Below, one piece after another: positions 1 to 8,401 of a stretch of DNA of 64,000 bases. The stretch comes from Myxococcus sp. RHSTA-1-4 (lineage in GTDB: Bacteria > Myxococcota > Myxococcia > Myxococcales > Myxococcaceae). Within the stretch, counting starts at the first letter, position 1. Each line of letters starts with the position of its first letter. The notes beneath the pieces are model-generated. The model saw nothing but the letters and a program-made list of their open reading frames with translations. It made no database searches and was not told the DNA's origin. Location of the stretch: NCBI RefSeq assembly GCF_020037125.1, contig NZ_JAIQDG010000007.1:124001-188000 (forward strand), in the 5' to 3' direction. A program made the translations under genes and the position numbers.

Positions 1-705
1 GCGCTGCGGGGCTTCCACCGCTTCCTGGTCGCCGAGCGCATGGCCGACAAGGACCCCACGGAGGACCTGGACACGCCGCGCTCCGCGCGCAAGCTGCCTT
101 CGTTCCTCACGCTGGAGGAGGTGGAGCAGCTCCTGGCCGCTCCGGACGAGCGCGGCTCCACGGGCCTGCGGGACAAGGCCATGCTGGAGGTGCTCTACGC
201 CACGGGCCTGCGCGTGAGCGAGCTGTGCGGGCTGGGCATCAACGACGTGCAGCTCACCGCGGGCTACCTGGTGGCGAAGGGCAAGGGCTCCAAGGAGCGC
301 CTCGTGCCGCTGGGGCGCGTGGCCGTGGAGAAGGTGCAGGCGTACCTGGCGGTGTCGCGGCCGGCCCTGCTGGGCAAGCGCCAGTCGAAGGCGCTCTTCG
401 TCACGCCTCGCGGCGCGGGCTTCTCTCGGATGGGGTTCTGGAAGCTGCTCAAGCGCTACGCGCTGAAGGCGGGCATCCGCAAGCCCATTTCGCCGCACAA
501 GCTGCGGCACTCGTTCGCCACGCACCTGGTGGAGCGGGGCGCGGACCTGCGCGCGGTGCAGCAGATGCTCGGCCACGCGGACCTGTCCACCACGCAGATC
601 TACACCCACGTCAACAGCGCCCGCCTGCGCGCCGTCTACGACGAGTTCCACCCGCGCAGCGACGTGTTCGTGCCCAAGCCGAAGAAGCGGAAGACGGGGA
701 CCTGA
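1..705 (+). CDS. xerD: Tyrosine recombinase XerD-like, 5' end outside window
   Basis: The C-terminal part of a tyrosine recombinase; the frame is open from base 1, so the start lies upstream. Visible are the end of the N-terminal SAM-like domain and the whole catalytic domain. The first catalytic Arg is in ATGLRVSE, followed by the beta-hairpin Lys in GKGSKERLVPLG. Then come the His/Arg pair in HKLRHSFATH, the His in GHADLSTTQ and the nucleophilic Tyr in IYTHV. XerC/XerD resolve chromosome dimers at dif by strand exchange. The KGSKERLVPLG stretch fits XerD better than XerC, but the two were not distinguished by alignment. A short Lys/Arg-rich tail (PKKRKTGT) follows the usual end. No integrase-linked mobile genes are next to it, so this looks like the housekeeping enzyme. 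Confidence 0.9.
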   Translation, partial: ALRGFHRFLVAERMADKDPTEDLDTPRSARKLPSFLTLEEVEQLLAAPDERGSTGLRDKAMLEVLYATGLRVSELCGLGINDVQLTAGYLVAKGKGSKERLVPLGRVAVEKVQAYLAVSRPALLGKRQSKALFVTPRGAGFSRMGFWKLLKRYALKAGIRKPISPHKLRHSFATHLVERGADLRAVQQMLGHADLSTTQIYTHVNSARLRAVYDEFHPRSDVFVPKPKKRKTGT

Positions 706-822
706 CGAGGCAGGGAGGGCGGGGCTTCCCGGGAGGGCTTCCCGGGTCGGGGGGACATGTCAGACCGGGTTGTAGAATGGCTACCCTGTAGGTAGACACC
801 CTGGGGGATTGGGTGCTATTCA

Positions 823-841
823 GAAGACCTCTGAGGTCTTC
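823..841. promoter_or_regulatory. 19-bp perfect palindrome before the Uma2 gene
   Basis: GAAGACCTC and GAGGTCTTC form a perfect inverted repeat around one central base. It lies directly before the purine-rich ribosome-binding site (AAGGGGAGG, 842-850) of the Uma2 gene. It could be a repressor operator or a 5'-UTR hairpin; there is no T-run, so a terminator is unlikely. Function is inferred from symmetry and position only. Confidence 0.45.
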
Positions 842-855
842 AAGGGGAGGCGTGC

Positions 856-1455
856 ATGGGACAGGGCAAGGGGAAGAAGCCGGCGACGTATGAGGACATC
901 GAAGCGCTGCCGGTCGGGTGGGTGGGGGAGATCATCGAGGACGAGCTGTATGCGTTCCCCCGGCCGGCATCACCCCATCTCCGCGTGGCGTCTCGGCTGG
1001 GGGCACTGCTGGCGATGCGCTTCGAGATGGCCCAGGGCGGACCGGGCGGGTGGTGGTTCTTCGACGAGCCCGAGCTGCACTTCGGACGCAATGTCGTCGT
1101 TCCGGATCTGGCCGGCTGGCGTCGTGAGCGGGTACCCGAGCCGCCGAACGCGCCCTGGCTGACAATCGCGCCGGACTGGCTCTGTGAGGTGCTGTCCCCG
1201 TCGACCTGGTCCGTGGACGTGCAACGGAAGATGCCGCTGTACCACCGGGAAGGGGTGGAACATGCGTGGATCATCGACCCCGCCCAGCGGACCCTGGAGA
1301 TCTACCGCCGCGGAACCTATGGGTGGATTCGCGCGGAACTCTACGGAGGGGATGACATCGTGCGCGTGGAGCCCTTCGACGCCATTCCCCTGGATCTGGG
1401 CCTCCTGTGGCTGCCGGAAGCCCGGCGCGGGCGGGAAGGTCCGCCCGCGCCCTGA
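856..1455 (+). CDS. Uma2 family endonuclease (DUF820)
   Basis: A 199-residue protein of the Uma2/DUF820 family, restriction-like PD-(D/E)XK nucleases that are abundant in cyanobacteria and myxobacteria and whose biological role is mostly unknown. Visible family features are the N-terminal TYEDIEALP segment, FDEPELHFG followed by VVVPDLAGWRRER (the first acidic residue of the nuclease core), and PDWLCEVLSPST with the core Glu. KMPLYHREGVEHAWIIDP supplies the Lys-containing strand and the conserved helix. The start is ATG 856, 5 bp after AAGGGGAGG. The gene stands alone between xerD and a minus-strand gene, with a palindrome in its leader. Family assignment is strong; substrate is unknown. Confidence 0.85.
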   Translation: MGQGKGKKPATYEDIEALPVGWVGEIIEDELYAFPRPASPHLRVASRLGALLAMRFEMAQGGPGGWWFFDEPELHFGRNVVVPDLAGWRRERVPEPPNAPWLTIAPDWLCEVLSPSTWSVDVQRKMPLYHREGVEHAWIIDPAQRTLEIYRRGTYGWIRAELYGGDDIVRVEPFDAIPLDLGLLWLPEARRGREGPPAP

Positions 1456-1470
1456 GACGGGCCCTCCGGC

Positions 1471-2652
1471 TCAGGTCCCCACGCGGACGATGGGCACCCC
1501 GAATGGGTCCGTTGTCGTGCGCCGGGGCGCGGAGGCCTCGCTCCCGGGGAGCGGGGCCACGTGGATCAGCCCGGATGCCAGCAGCCGGTGCACCGAGCGC
1601 GAGGCCGCCAGCTCACCCATGGCCGCCGTGCGCAGCGCCTGCCGGATGCTCCGGCTGCCCCGCAGCTTCGAGTACAGGTACAGGTCATCCGCCGTCAGGT
1701 CCGGCGGGGTGGGGCGCGGAATCGGCTCGAACACGAGCCTCCCGTCCAGCGCGAACAGCTCGTCGCTCAGCGCCAGCGTCAGCCGCACCTCCGCCTCGCG
1801 GTACAGCGCGTGCGCCTCCGGCACCGGCCCGCGCTCCAGCACCTGGGCCGCCAGCGCCACCGCGTGGTCGTACTTCCCCGCCTCCAGGCAGTGCTTCACC
1901 ATGTTGAGCAGCTCCGCCAGCTCCGCGGACTCGCCGAGCTGCGGCCCCTTGGGTTGCCTCGGTGCCAGCGCCCCGCGCCGGTACAGGTGCAGCACCCAGC
2001 GCGCGGCGAACAGCGGGGCCTCCTTCGCGCTCGCCAGCATCTCCCCCAGCGTGGCCCCGCCCGCCGCGAGGTCCAGCAGCACGTCCTCCTCCTCGGAGTA
2101 CGTCTCCACCGCGAACTCGCGGAACACGCGGAACGTGGTGTCCATCCGCGGGAAGATGTCCCGGAACACCGCCCACTCTCGCAGCCGCGACACCGCGTCG
2201 CGGTGCAGCGTCGCCAGCGGCAGCTTCAGCCCCACCGCCCGGCGGAAGGGCGCCGGCTCCGGGGTGAACTCCACCTCGCCGGACTCCCAGCTATAGCAGT
2301 CGAAGAGTGCCTCGCGGGCCTTGTGCTCCAGCGCCTCCGTCAGCCGCGGCAGCTCCACGAAGCAGCGCTGCACCAGGAAGGTGCCGTAGGGGATGCCTGC
2401 TCCCTCCGCCGCCTCGAAGGCCGCCGCCGCCCGGGGCGCGTCCAGGATGCGGAGATTCACCAGGACCTGGGCCAGGTGCTCGCGAGGATCATTCGAGCTC
2501 TCGCCCACCAGGCAGCCGTCCTTCACGTGGAAGCACCGCCGGACCGCCCCGCGCTCCACTCGCAACGTTCCCTCCACGCCCTGCGCGGTGAATAGCGGCG
2601 GCATCACCATCTGCAGGCGATAGCTGGCGAGACTTCCGTTGAATGACTCCAT
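1471..2652 (-). CDS. DUF4388 domain-containing protein
   Basis: A 393-residue cytoplasmic protein with no signal peptide. The first ~150 residues match the DUF4388 (PATAN-like) pattern: an N-terminal FNGSLASYRL segment, GTLRVERGAVRRCFHVKDGCLVGESS, then helices ending in DCYSWESGEVEF. Such domains are common in myxobacterial and cyanobacterial regulatory proteins, often beside response regulators. The middle and C-terminal parts are helical, with a possible TPR-like stretch around residues 230-300 (HCLEAGKYDHAVALAAQVLERG). No enzymatic motif is visible. It is transcribed divergently from trpS across a 271-bp region. A signalling role is inferred from the family only. Confidence 0.75.
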   Translation of the reverse strand: MESFNGSLASYRLQMVMPPLFTAQGVEGTLRVERGAVRRCFHVKDGCLVGESSNDPREHLAQVLVNLRILDAPRAAAAFEAAEGAGIPYGTFLVQRCFVELPRLTEALEHKAREALFDCYSWESGEVEFTPEPAPFRRAVGLKLPLATLHRDAVSRLREWAVFRDIFPRMDTTFRVFREFAVETYSEEEDVLLDLAAGGATLGEMLASAKEAPLFAARWVLHLYRRGALAPRQPKGPQLGESAELAELLNMVKHCLEAGKYDHAVALAAQVLERGPVPEAHALYREAEVRLTLALSDELFALDGRLVFEPIPRPTPPDLTADDLYLYSKLRGSRSIRQALRTAAMGELAASRSVHRLLASGLIHVAPLPGSEASAPRRTTTDPFGVPIVRVGT

Positions 2653-2923
2653 GCCGATGCGTCCTCCCGAGGTGTGGCTCCACGGAATGGCTGCGCGTGC
2701 TCGCAGGTGGTGCTGTCAGGGTAGCGTCCCACCCACCGTCATTCAAACGCAAGTGCCTGAATTTCCTGGGAATTTATGTGCGGGTCGCAAATTTTCAGGG
2801 AGGGGCCCCGTCCGCTTCCAGAAGGTGACGGAAGCCAGACGGCCGTAACGGAAGGTTGCAGGGGCGCGGCGGGTGTGCGAACCAACCGCGTCCACCACCC
2901 GTCACTCTCGAGTCGGAACCGAC

Positions 2924-3937
2924 ATGCGGATTCTCTCAGGCGTGCAGTCGTCCGGAAAGCTGCACATCGGCAACTACTACGGCGCGCTCCGCCAGTTCGT
3001 GCACCTCCAGGATGAGGGCGAGGCGTACTACTTCATCGCGAACTACCACGCGCTCACCACCGTGCGGGATCCGAAGCTCGCGCTGGAGCTGACGCGCGAT
3101 GCCGCCACCGCCTACCTGGCGCTCGGGCTGGATCCGAAGAAGGCCATCCTCTTCCGCCAGAGCGACGTGCGCGAGGTGCTGGAGCTGTACTGGATTCTCG
3201 GCACCGTGACGCCCGTGGCGAACCTCGAGCGCGCCCACAGCTACAAGGACAAGATCGCCAAGGGCATCAGCCCCGACTTCGGCCTCTTCGCGTACCCGGT
3301 GCTGATGGCCGCCGACATCCTCCTCTACAGCGCGGACTTCGTGCCGGTGGGGAAGGACCAGGTGCAGCACATCGAGTTCGCGCGCGACTGGGCGGTGAAG
3401 TTCAACACCCAGTACGTGCCCGGGTACGACCCGGCGGATCCGGACGGCGAGGAGCGCGGCCACGCGCCCGGCATCCTCAAGCTGCCCGCCGCGCGCATCC
3501 AGGAGTCCACCGCGGTGGTGCCCGGCATCGACGGACAGAAGATGTCCAAGTCCTACGGGAACACCATCGACCTCTTCGGCGACGAGAAGGAGGTCAAGAA
3601 GCGGATCATGTCCATCAAGACGGACTCGACCCCCGTGGAGGCGCCCAAGCCCACGACGGACAGCCCGCTCTACGACTTGCTGAAGCTGATGCTCCCCGAG
3701 TCCGAGTTCCACGACGTGGACGCCACCTGGAAGGCGGGCGGGAAGGGCTACGGCGAGTACAAGAAGAAGCTCCTGGAGGCCTACCATGCGACCTTCGGTC
3801 CGGCCCGCCAGCGGCACGCCGAGCTGGTGGCCGACCCCGGCGAGCTGGAGCGCATCCTCCAGGACGGCGCCAACCGCGCCCGCGAAGAGGCCGCCCGGTT
3901 GATGGACAAGGTGCGCCGAGCGGTGGGCATCCCCTGA
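2924..3937 (+). CDS. trpS: Tryptophanyl-tRNA synthetase
   Basis: A 337-residue class I aminoacyl-tRNA synthetase that charges tRNA-Trp. The signature HIGN is at residues 14-17 and KMSKS at about 206-210; GVQSSGKLHIGN is typical of bacterial TrpRS. The length matches the family (about 330-340). I chose ATG 2924 rather than an upstream in-frame codon at 2873, because family members begin a few residues before the SG.Q.SG..HIGN segment and the upstream 17 codons look like leader sequence. An insertion-like segment around residues 165-185 (DPADPDGEERGHAPGI) is somewhat longer than in short TrpRS forms. Confidence in function is high. Confidence 0.95.
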   Translation: MRILSGVQSSGKLHIGNYYGALRQFVHLQDEGEAYYFIANYHALTTVRDPKLALELTRDAATAYLALGLDPKKAILFRQSDVREVLELYWILGTVTPVANLERAHSYKDKIAKGISPDFGLFAYPVLMAADILLYSADFVPVGKDQVQHIEFARDWAVKFNTQYVPGYDPADPDGEERGHAPGILKLPAARIQESTAVVPGIDGQKMSKSYGNTIDLFGDEKEVKKRIMSIKTDSTPVEAPKPTTDSPLYDLLKLMLPESEFHDVDATWKAGGKGYGEYKKKLLEAYHATFGPARQRHAELVADPGELERILQDGANRAREEAARLMDKVRRAVGIP

Positions 3938-4022
3938 TGGGGAGCGACTGAACGGGCTTTCACTGCCGATTGTTTGACCCACCTGGAGGGCGCTGCTAAG
4001 GAGGTGTGTCCCCCCAAGTCTT

Positions 4023-4049
4023 GCCCGAGGCCAAGGAAAGTCGGGCCTT
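4023..4049 (+). terminator. Possible hairpin between trpS and scpA
   Basis: GCCCGA (4023-4028) pairs with TCGGGC (4041-4046), followed by CTTT. It lies 86 bp after the trpS stop and 56 bp before scpA. The stem is only 6 bp and the T-run is short, so it may be a weak terminator or attenuator, or nothing. Confidence 0.3.
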
Positions 4050-4104
4050 TGCGCGATGACCCGCCGTTACACCCACACCTTCGAGGCCAACCCAAGGACC
4101 ACCG

Positions 4105-4974
4105 GTGAGTGACGGTCGACGCGCACCGGCCGAGGAGGCCCTTCGTGAAGGGGAGTTGCCCAGGAGCCCGGGCGACTCCTTCCGCGTCGCGCTGCCCAAT
4201 TTCGAAGGCCCGCTGGACCTGCTGCTCCACCTCATCAAGGAGCACCGGGTCGACATCTTCGACATCCCCCTGGCGCTGATCACCGAGAAGTACCTCGAGC
4301 ACCTGGAGCGGATGCGGGAGATCAACCTGGACATCGCCGGGGAGTTCCTGGTGATGGCCTCCACGCTGGCCCACCTCAAGAGCCGCATGCTGCTGCCCCG
4401 GCAGGATGCCGCGGCGGTGCAGGAGGGGGCGGAAGTCCTGGCGGCGGTGGAGGAGGCGGGAGACCCGCGCGCGGAGCTGGTGCGGCGCCTGCTCGAGTAT
4501 CAGAAGTACAAGGACGCCGCCGAGCAGCTCGCCACGCAGGACCTGCTCGGCCGCGACGTCTTCACCCGCAACGTGCCGGTGGAGGCGGTGCCCATCCCCG
4601 AGGACGAGGTGGGGCTCCAGGAGTTCAGCGTCCTCAAGCTGGTGGAGTCGCTGGACCGGGTGCTGGAGCGGTTGCAGCCCAAGCTGCAACACGAGGTGGT
4701 GCGCGAGCGGGTGACGCTGTCCGAGGCCATCCTCCGCATCGTCGAGCGCCTGCGGCCCCAGGGACAGGTGCTCTTCGAGAGCCTGTTCTCCGAGGAGGAG
4801 ACGCCCACCCGGCAGGAGGTGGTCATCACCTTCCTGGCCATCCTGGAGATGGTGAAGCGGCGTCTCATCCGCGTCGTCCAGGACGAGCCGCTCGGACCCA
4901 TCCTGCTCCTACCCAACGGGGACGCGCTGGAGAAGCTGCTTCCCACGGAGGTCGACGACAGTGACTACCGGTAG
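4105..4974 (+). CDS. scpA: Segregation and condensation protein A
   Basis: A 289-residue kleisin subunit of the SMC-ScpAB condensin, which compacts and segregates the chromosome. The N-terminal FEGPLDLLLHLIKEHRVDIFDIPLALITEKYLEHL block is diagnostic (read here from about residue 33), followed by the MASTLAHLKSRMLLP helix. The C-terminal winged-helix end has ETPTRQEVVITFLAILEMVKRRLIRVVQ. The start is GTG 4105; about 30 extra residues precede the conserved N-terminus. The stop overlaps the scpB start by 14 bp, indicating translational coupling. This arrangement is widely conserved and supports the call. Confidence 0.95.
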   Translation: MSDGRRAPAEEALREGELPRSPGDSFRVALPNFEGPLDLLLHLIKEHRVDIFDIPLALITEKYLEHLERMREINLDIAGEFLVMASTLAHLKSRMLLPRQDAAAVQEGAEVLAAVEEAGDPRAELVRRLLEYQKYKDAAEQLATQDLLGRDVFTRNVPVEAVPIPEDEVGLQEFSVLKLVESLDRVLERLQPKLQHEVVRERVTLSEAILRIVERLRPQGQVLFESLFSEEETPTRQEVVITFLAILEMVKRRLIRVVQDEPLGPILLLPNGDALEKLLPTEVDDSDYR

Positions 4975-5944
4975 CAACGGACCGCAGGACGAGACTCCCG
5001 CTCCGGGTACGCCCGGAGGCCCCGGCCCGTTCTCCGAGGACGAAATCGCGGCCGTCACCGGCCCCGGCCCGGCGGACGAGCTGGACGAGGTGGAGGCCGC
5101 CGCCATCGAGGAGGACTCGGACGAGGCCGTTCCGGACCTTCAGTCCTCCTTCGAGAAGCTCGTCGCCAAGAGCCGGAAGCTGTCGCCGGACCGCATCCGC
5201 ACCGTCATCGAGAGCGTGCTCTTCGTGGCCGAGCGGCCCCTGTCGGTGGACGAGCTGTACATGGCCACCGGCATCGAGCGGGAGCTCATCGCCGAGGCCC
5301 TCAACCAGCTCTCCGGCATCCACCGCGACGGCATCAGCGGCATCGTCCTCTTCGAGGTGGCCGGCGGATGGCAGTTCCGGACGGACCCGCACTCGGGCGA
5401 GTATGTGCGGCGCTACCTCCGCGTGAAGCCGCAGCGGCTCACCCGCGCGGCGGTGGAGACGCTGGCCATCATTGCCTACCGGCAGCCGGTGACACGGCCG
5501 GAAATCGAGGATATCCGCGGGGTGGACTGCGGAGCGGTCATCAAGGCGTTGATGGACAGGAAGCTGGTGAAGATTCTCGGCAAGCGCGAGGAGGTGGGGC
5601 GCCCCATCCTCTATGGCACTACGCGCGAGTTCCTGGAGTTCTTCGCCCTGAAGGACCTGTCGGCCCTGCCCACGCTGCGGGAGTTCCATGAGCTGACGCA
5701 GGAGCACCGGGAGATTGTAGAGAAGGAAGCGCAGCCGGCGCCGAAGGCGGAGGGGACGGTGGACACCCTCTCGGACCCCGGCTTCACGAAGCGGATGGAG
5801 AAGAGCGCGGCGGCCAGCGAGGCCGCCCTTGAGGAGCTGGAAGAGGCCATGGAGGCCGCCGACCGGACACAGAAGGTCGCATCCAGCGTCCTGGACACGC
5901 CCCCGAAGCCCGAGAAGGGCGAAGAGGGGCCCAAGCCCGAGTGA
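4961..5944 (+). CDS. scpB: Segregation and condensation protein B
   Basis: A 327-residue ScpB, the winged-helix partner of ScpA in the SMC complex. The conserved core runs from about residue 70 to 235: IRTVIESVLFVAERPLSVDEL, GGWQFRTDPHSGEYVRRYL and AAVETLAIIAYRQPVTRPEIEDIRGVDCGAVIKALMDRKLVKILGKREEVGRPILYGTTREFLEFFALKDL in order. It is longer than many ScpB proteins (about 200 residues). It has an acidic, disordered-looking N-terminal extension of about 65 residues and a charged C-terminal tail of about 90 residues. The start is GTG 4961, inside the end of scpA. The rluB-like gene begins 24 bp after the stop, so the three genes probably form one operon. Confidence 0.95.
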   Translation: MTTGSNGPQDETPAPGTPGGPGPFSEDEIAAVTGPGPADELDEVEAAAIEEDSDEAVPDLQSSFEKLVAKSRKLSPDRIRTVIESVLFVAERPLSVDELYMATGIERELIAEALNQLSGIHRDGISGIVLFEVAGGWQFRTDPHSGEYVRRYLRVKPQRLTRAAVETLAIIAYRQPVTRPEIEDIRGVDCGAVIKALMDRKLVKILGKREEVGRPILYGTTREFLEFFALKDLSALPTLREFHELTQEHREIVEKEAQPAPKAEGTVDTLSDPGFTKRMEKSAAASEAALEELEEAMEAADRTQKVASSVLDTPPKPEKGEEGPKPE

Positions 5945-5968
5945 CGGGCAAGACGGAAGAAGGCAAGG

Positions 5969-8347
5969 ATGGCTGCCGAACGACTACAGAAGTATCTGGC
6001 CCGCGCGGGAGTGGCTTCGCGCCGGCACGCAGAAGAGCTCATCACCGCGGGCCGTGTGACGGTGAACAACGAGACGGTGACGGAGCTGGGCAGCCGGGTG
6101 GAGCCGGGCAAGGACCTGGTCGCGGTGGACGGGCAGCTCGTCTCGCCTCCGGAAGAGTCCTCGTACTTCGTGCTCTACAAGCCGATTGGCGTCGTGACGA
6201 CGCTGTCGGATCCGCAGGGCCGGCCCACCGTGGCCAACTACGTGGAGGAGACCGGCAAGCGCCTGTTCCCCGTGGGACGGCTGGACTACGACGCCGAGGG
6301 CGCACTGCTCTTCACGGACGACGGTGCGCTGGCGCACAAGCTGACACACCCCAGCTTCCAGGTGCCGCGCATGTACCTGGCCAAGGTGAAGGGCGTGCCG
6401 GACGCGGCCACGCTGGACAAGCTGCGCGGGGGCGTGCGGCTCGAGGACGGCATGGCCACCCCGCTGTCGGTGGACGTGTTCGAGGCGGCCGAGAAGAACA
6501 CGTGGCTGAAGATCGTCGTGGCGGAAGGGCGGCCGCACCTCATCAAGCGGCTGTGCGCCGCGGTGGGGCACCCGGTGGTGCGCCTGTTCCGGCCGGCGTA
6601 CGCGGGCGTCGGCGTGGAGGGCATGCGGCCCGGAGACCTGCGCTCACTGAAGAAGGCCGAGGTGGAGCTGCTGAACGCGGTGGCCGAGGGCCGGTCGCAG
6701 CCTCCGGCCGTGGAGCTGAAGCTGCCTCCGCGGCGGCACGGGCGCGCGGCGCCGGGCTTCGACGGCGAGGAGGCTGAGCTGTCGATGGATGATGAGGCGC
6801 CCGAGGTGCCCGAGAGCACCGGGCGCAGGGCGGCTCGCGCGATGGACGCGCGTCCCGAGAAGCGTGAGCGCAAGCCGGCCGCCGAGGGTGGTGGCACGGG
6901 CATGGCGCGGTTCGGCCGCGCGCGCGGGGCCGAGGCGGGTCGTCCGCAGCGCCGCGAGTGGGGCGCTGGCGGAGACGAGGCCCCTCGCGGCCGGGGCGCG
7001 GGGCGTCCGGAGCGCAAGGCCTGGGGCGAGGGCGGTGCGCCTCGTGGCCGTGGTGCCGCGGGTCGTCCGGAGCGCAAGGAGTGGAGCGCGGGCGGCGCTG
7101 GCCGTCCGGAGCGCAAGGCCTGGGGCGCGGGCGGAGACGAGGGTGGTGCGCCTCGTGGCCGTGGCGCGGGCCGTCCGGAGCGCAAGGAGTGGAGCGCGGG
7201 CCGAGACGAGGGTGCGCCTCGTGGCGGTGGCGCGGGCCGCCCGGAGCGTGGTGGTGAGGAGCGGCCCCGGGCTCGAGGCTTCGGCGCGGGCCGCGCGGAG
7301 CGTGGCGGCGAGGAGCGGCCCCGGGCTCGTGGCTTCGGTGCCGGTGGCGCGGGCCGCCCGGAGCGCGGCGGCGAGGAGCGGCCCCGGGCCCGTGGCTTCG
7401 GCGCCGGTGGCGCGGGCCGCCCGGAGCGTCGCGAGTGGAGCGCGGGCGGTGGTGCCAGCGGCGCGCCCCGAGGCGAAGGCCGTCCGATGCGCAAGACGTG
7501 GGGCGCGGGCGGCGATGAGGGCGGTGCGCCTCGTGGCCGTGGTGCCGCGGGGCGTCCGGAGCGCAAGGAGTGGAGCGCGGGCGGCGCCGGCCGTCCGGAG
7601 CGCAAGGCCTGGGGCGCGGGCGGAGACGAGGGCGGTGCGCCTCGTGGCCGTGGCGCGGGCCGCGCGGAGCGTGGCGGTGAGGAGCGGCCCCGGGCTCGTG
7701 GCTTCGGCGCTGGTGGCGCGGGCCGCGCGGAGCGTGGTGGTGAGGAGCGGCCTCGGGCCCGTGACTTCGGCGCGGGCCGCGCGGAGCGTGGCGGTGAGGA
7801 GCGGCCCCGGGCTCGTGGCTTCGGTGCCGGTGGCGCGGGCCGCCCGGAGCGCGGCGGCGAGGAGCGGCCCCGGGCCCGTGGCTTCGGCGCCGGTGGCGCG
7901 GGCCGCCCGGAGCGTCGCGAGTGGAGCGCGGGCGGTGGTGCCAGCGGCGCGCCCCGAGGCGAAGGCCGTCCGATGCGCAAGACGTGGGGCGGTGGTGACG
8001 AAGGCCGTGCGCCCCGCGGCGCGGGCCGTCCGGAGCGCCGGGAGTCCGGCGCCCGGGGTGAGGGCCGCCCGGCCTTCGGCGGAGGCGCCGGGGCTCGGGG
8101 GGCAGGCGGACGTCCCGAGCGCCGTTCCTGGAGCCCGACCGACGAGCGCGGCAACCCCAGTGAGCGCATCGTCCGCGCCGGGGCCCGCCGTGGCCCCCCG
8201 TCCGAGGGGGAAGGCGGCGAGAAGTCCGGCGGCTTCCAGGACTGGAGCAAGAAGAAGGAGCGGGGCGTCACGCCGCGCTGGAGCAGCGGGCCTCCCCGGG
8301 GTGGTGCTGGCCGACCCCCTCCGAGGGGTCCGCGCCGGCCGCGCTGA
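5969..8347 (+). CDS. rluB: RluB/RsuA-family pseudouridine synthase with long repetitive tail
   Basis: A 792-residue protein. Residues 1-250 are a complete RsuA/RluB/E/F-type enzyme: an S4 RNA-binding domain (RLQKYLARAGVASRRHAEELI), then the catalytic loop VGRLDYDAEGALLFTDDG with the catalytic Asp at about residue 106. RPHLIKRLCAAVGHPVVRLFR follows near the end of the catalytic domain. These enzymes isomerise uridine in rRNA; the RluB target is in 23S rRNA. From about residue 290 to the end the protein is low-complexity and rich in Gly, Arg, Glu and Ala, built from GRPERKEWSAGG and ERPRARGFGAG units. Residues 356-518 and 519-679 form two copies of one ~160-residue superunit. Other family members usually end near 250-300 residues, some with short basic tails. 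An RGG-like RNA-binding tail is inferred. Confidence 0.9.
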   Translation: MAAERLQKYLARAGVASRRHAEELITAGRVTVNNETVTELGSRVEPGKDLVAVDGQLVSPPEESSYFVLYKPIGVVTTLSDPQGRPTVANYVEETGKRLFPVGRLDYDAEGALLFTDDGALAHKLTHPSFQVPRMYLAKVKGVPDAATLDKLRGGVRLEDGMATPLSVDVFEAAEKNTWLKIVVAEGRPHLIKRLCAAVGHPVVRLFRPAYAGVGVEGMRPGDLRSLKKAEVELLNAVAEGRSQPPAVELKLPPRRHGRAAPGFDGEEAELSMDDEAPEVPESTGRRAARAMDARPEKRERKPAAEGGGTGMARFGRARGAEAGRPQRREWGAGGDEAPRGRGAGRPERKAWGEGGAPRGRGAAGRPERKEWSAGGAGRPERKAWGAGGDEGGAPRGRGAGRPERKEWSAGRDEGAPRGGGAGRPERGGEERPRARGFGAGRAERGGEERPRARGFGAGGAGRPERGGEERPRARGFGAGGAGRPERREWSAGGGASGAPRGEGRPMRKTWGAGGDEGGAPRGRGAAGRPERKEWSAGGAGRPERKAWGAGGDEGGAPRGRGAGRAERGGEERPRARGFGAGGAGRAERGGEERPRARDFGAGRAERGGEERPRARGFGAGGAGRPERGGEERPRARGFGAGGAGRPERREWSAGGGASGAPRGEGRPMRKTWGGGDEGRAPRGAGRPERRESGARGEGRPAFGGGAGARGAGGRPERRSWSPTDERGNPSERIVRAGARRGPPSEGEGGEKSGGFQDWSKKKERGVTPRWSSGPPRGGAGRPPPRGPRRPR
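7034..7522 (+). repeat. In-frame superrepeat, copy 1, in rluB tail
   Basis: The first of two adjacent large repeats encoding residues 356-518 of the RluB-like protein. It starts at GAPRGRGAAGRPERKEW and ends at RPMRKTWGAGGDEG. Inside are shorter units of GRPERKEWSAGG and ERGGEERPRARGFGAG types. Reading frame is kept throughout. Confidence 0.8.
7523..8005 (+). repeat. In-frame superrepeat, copy 2, in rluB tail
   Basis: The second copy, residues 519-679, begins and ends with the same peptide blocks as copy 1. It differs inside by rearranged short units (for example GRAERGGEERPRARDFGAG), as expected from duplication followed by slippage or recombination between the short units. Confidence 0.8.
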
Positions 8348-8401
8348 CGGCCCTACATGGCGGATTGGGGGCGGAGGGGCTCGTTGATATACCGGAGAAC
8401 G

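Noticed and set aside
1..705. Integrase of a genomic island.
   Set aside because: The catalytic domain fits housekeeping XerD, followed by trpS and scpAB, with no att-like repeat, tRNA or mobile genes.
802..817. Sigma-54-like GG-N10-GC spacing upstream of the Uma2 gene.
   Set aside because: Only the GG and GC dinucleotides fit; the flanking hexamer positions do not match TGGCAC and TTGC.
3974..4003. TTGACC with a TAAGGA 17 bp later as a sigma-70 promoter for scpAB.
   Set aside because: The -10 match is poor and such chance matches are frequent; not strong enough to list as a feature.
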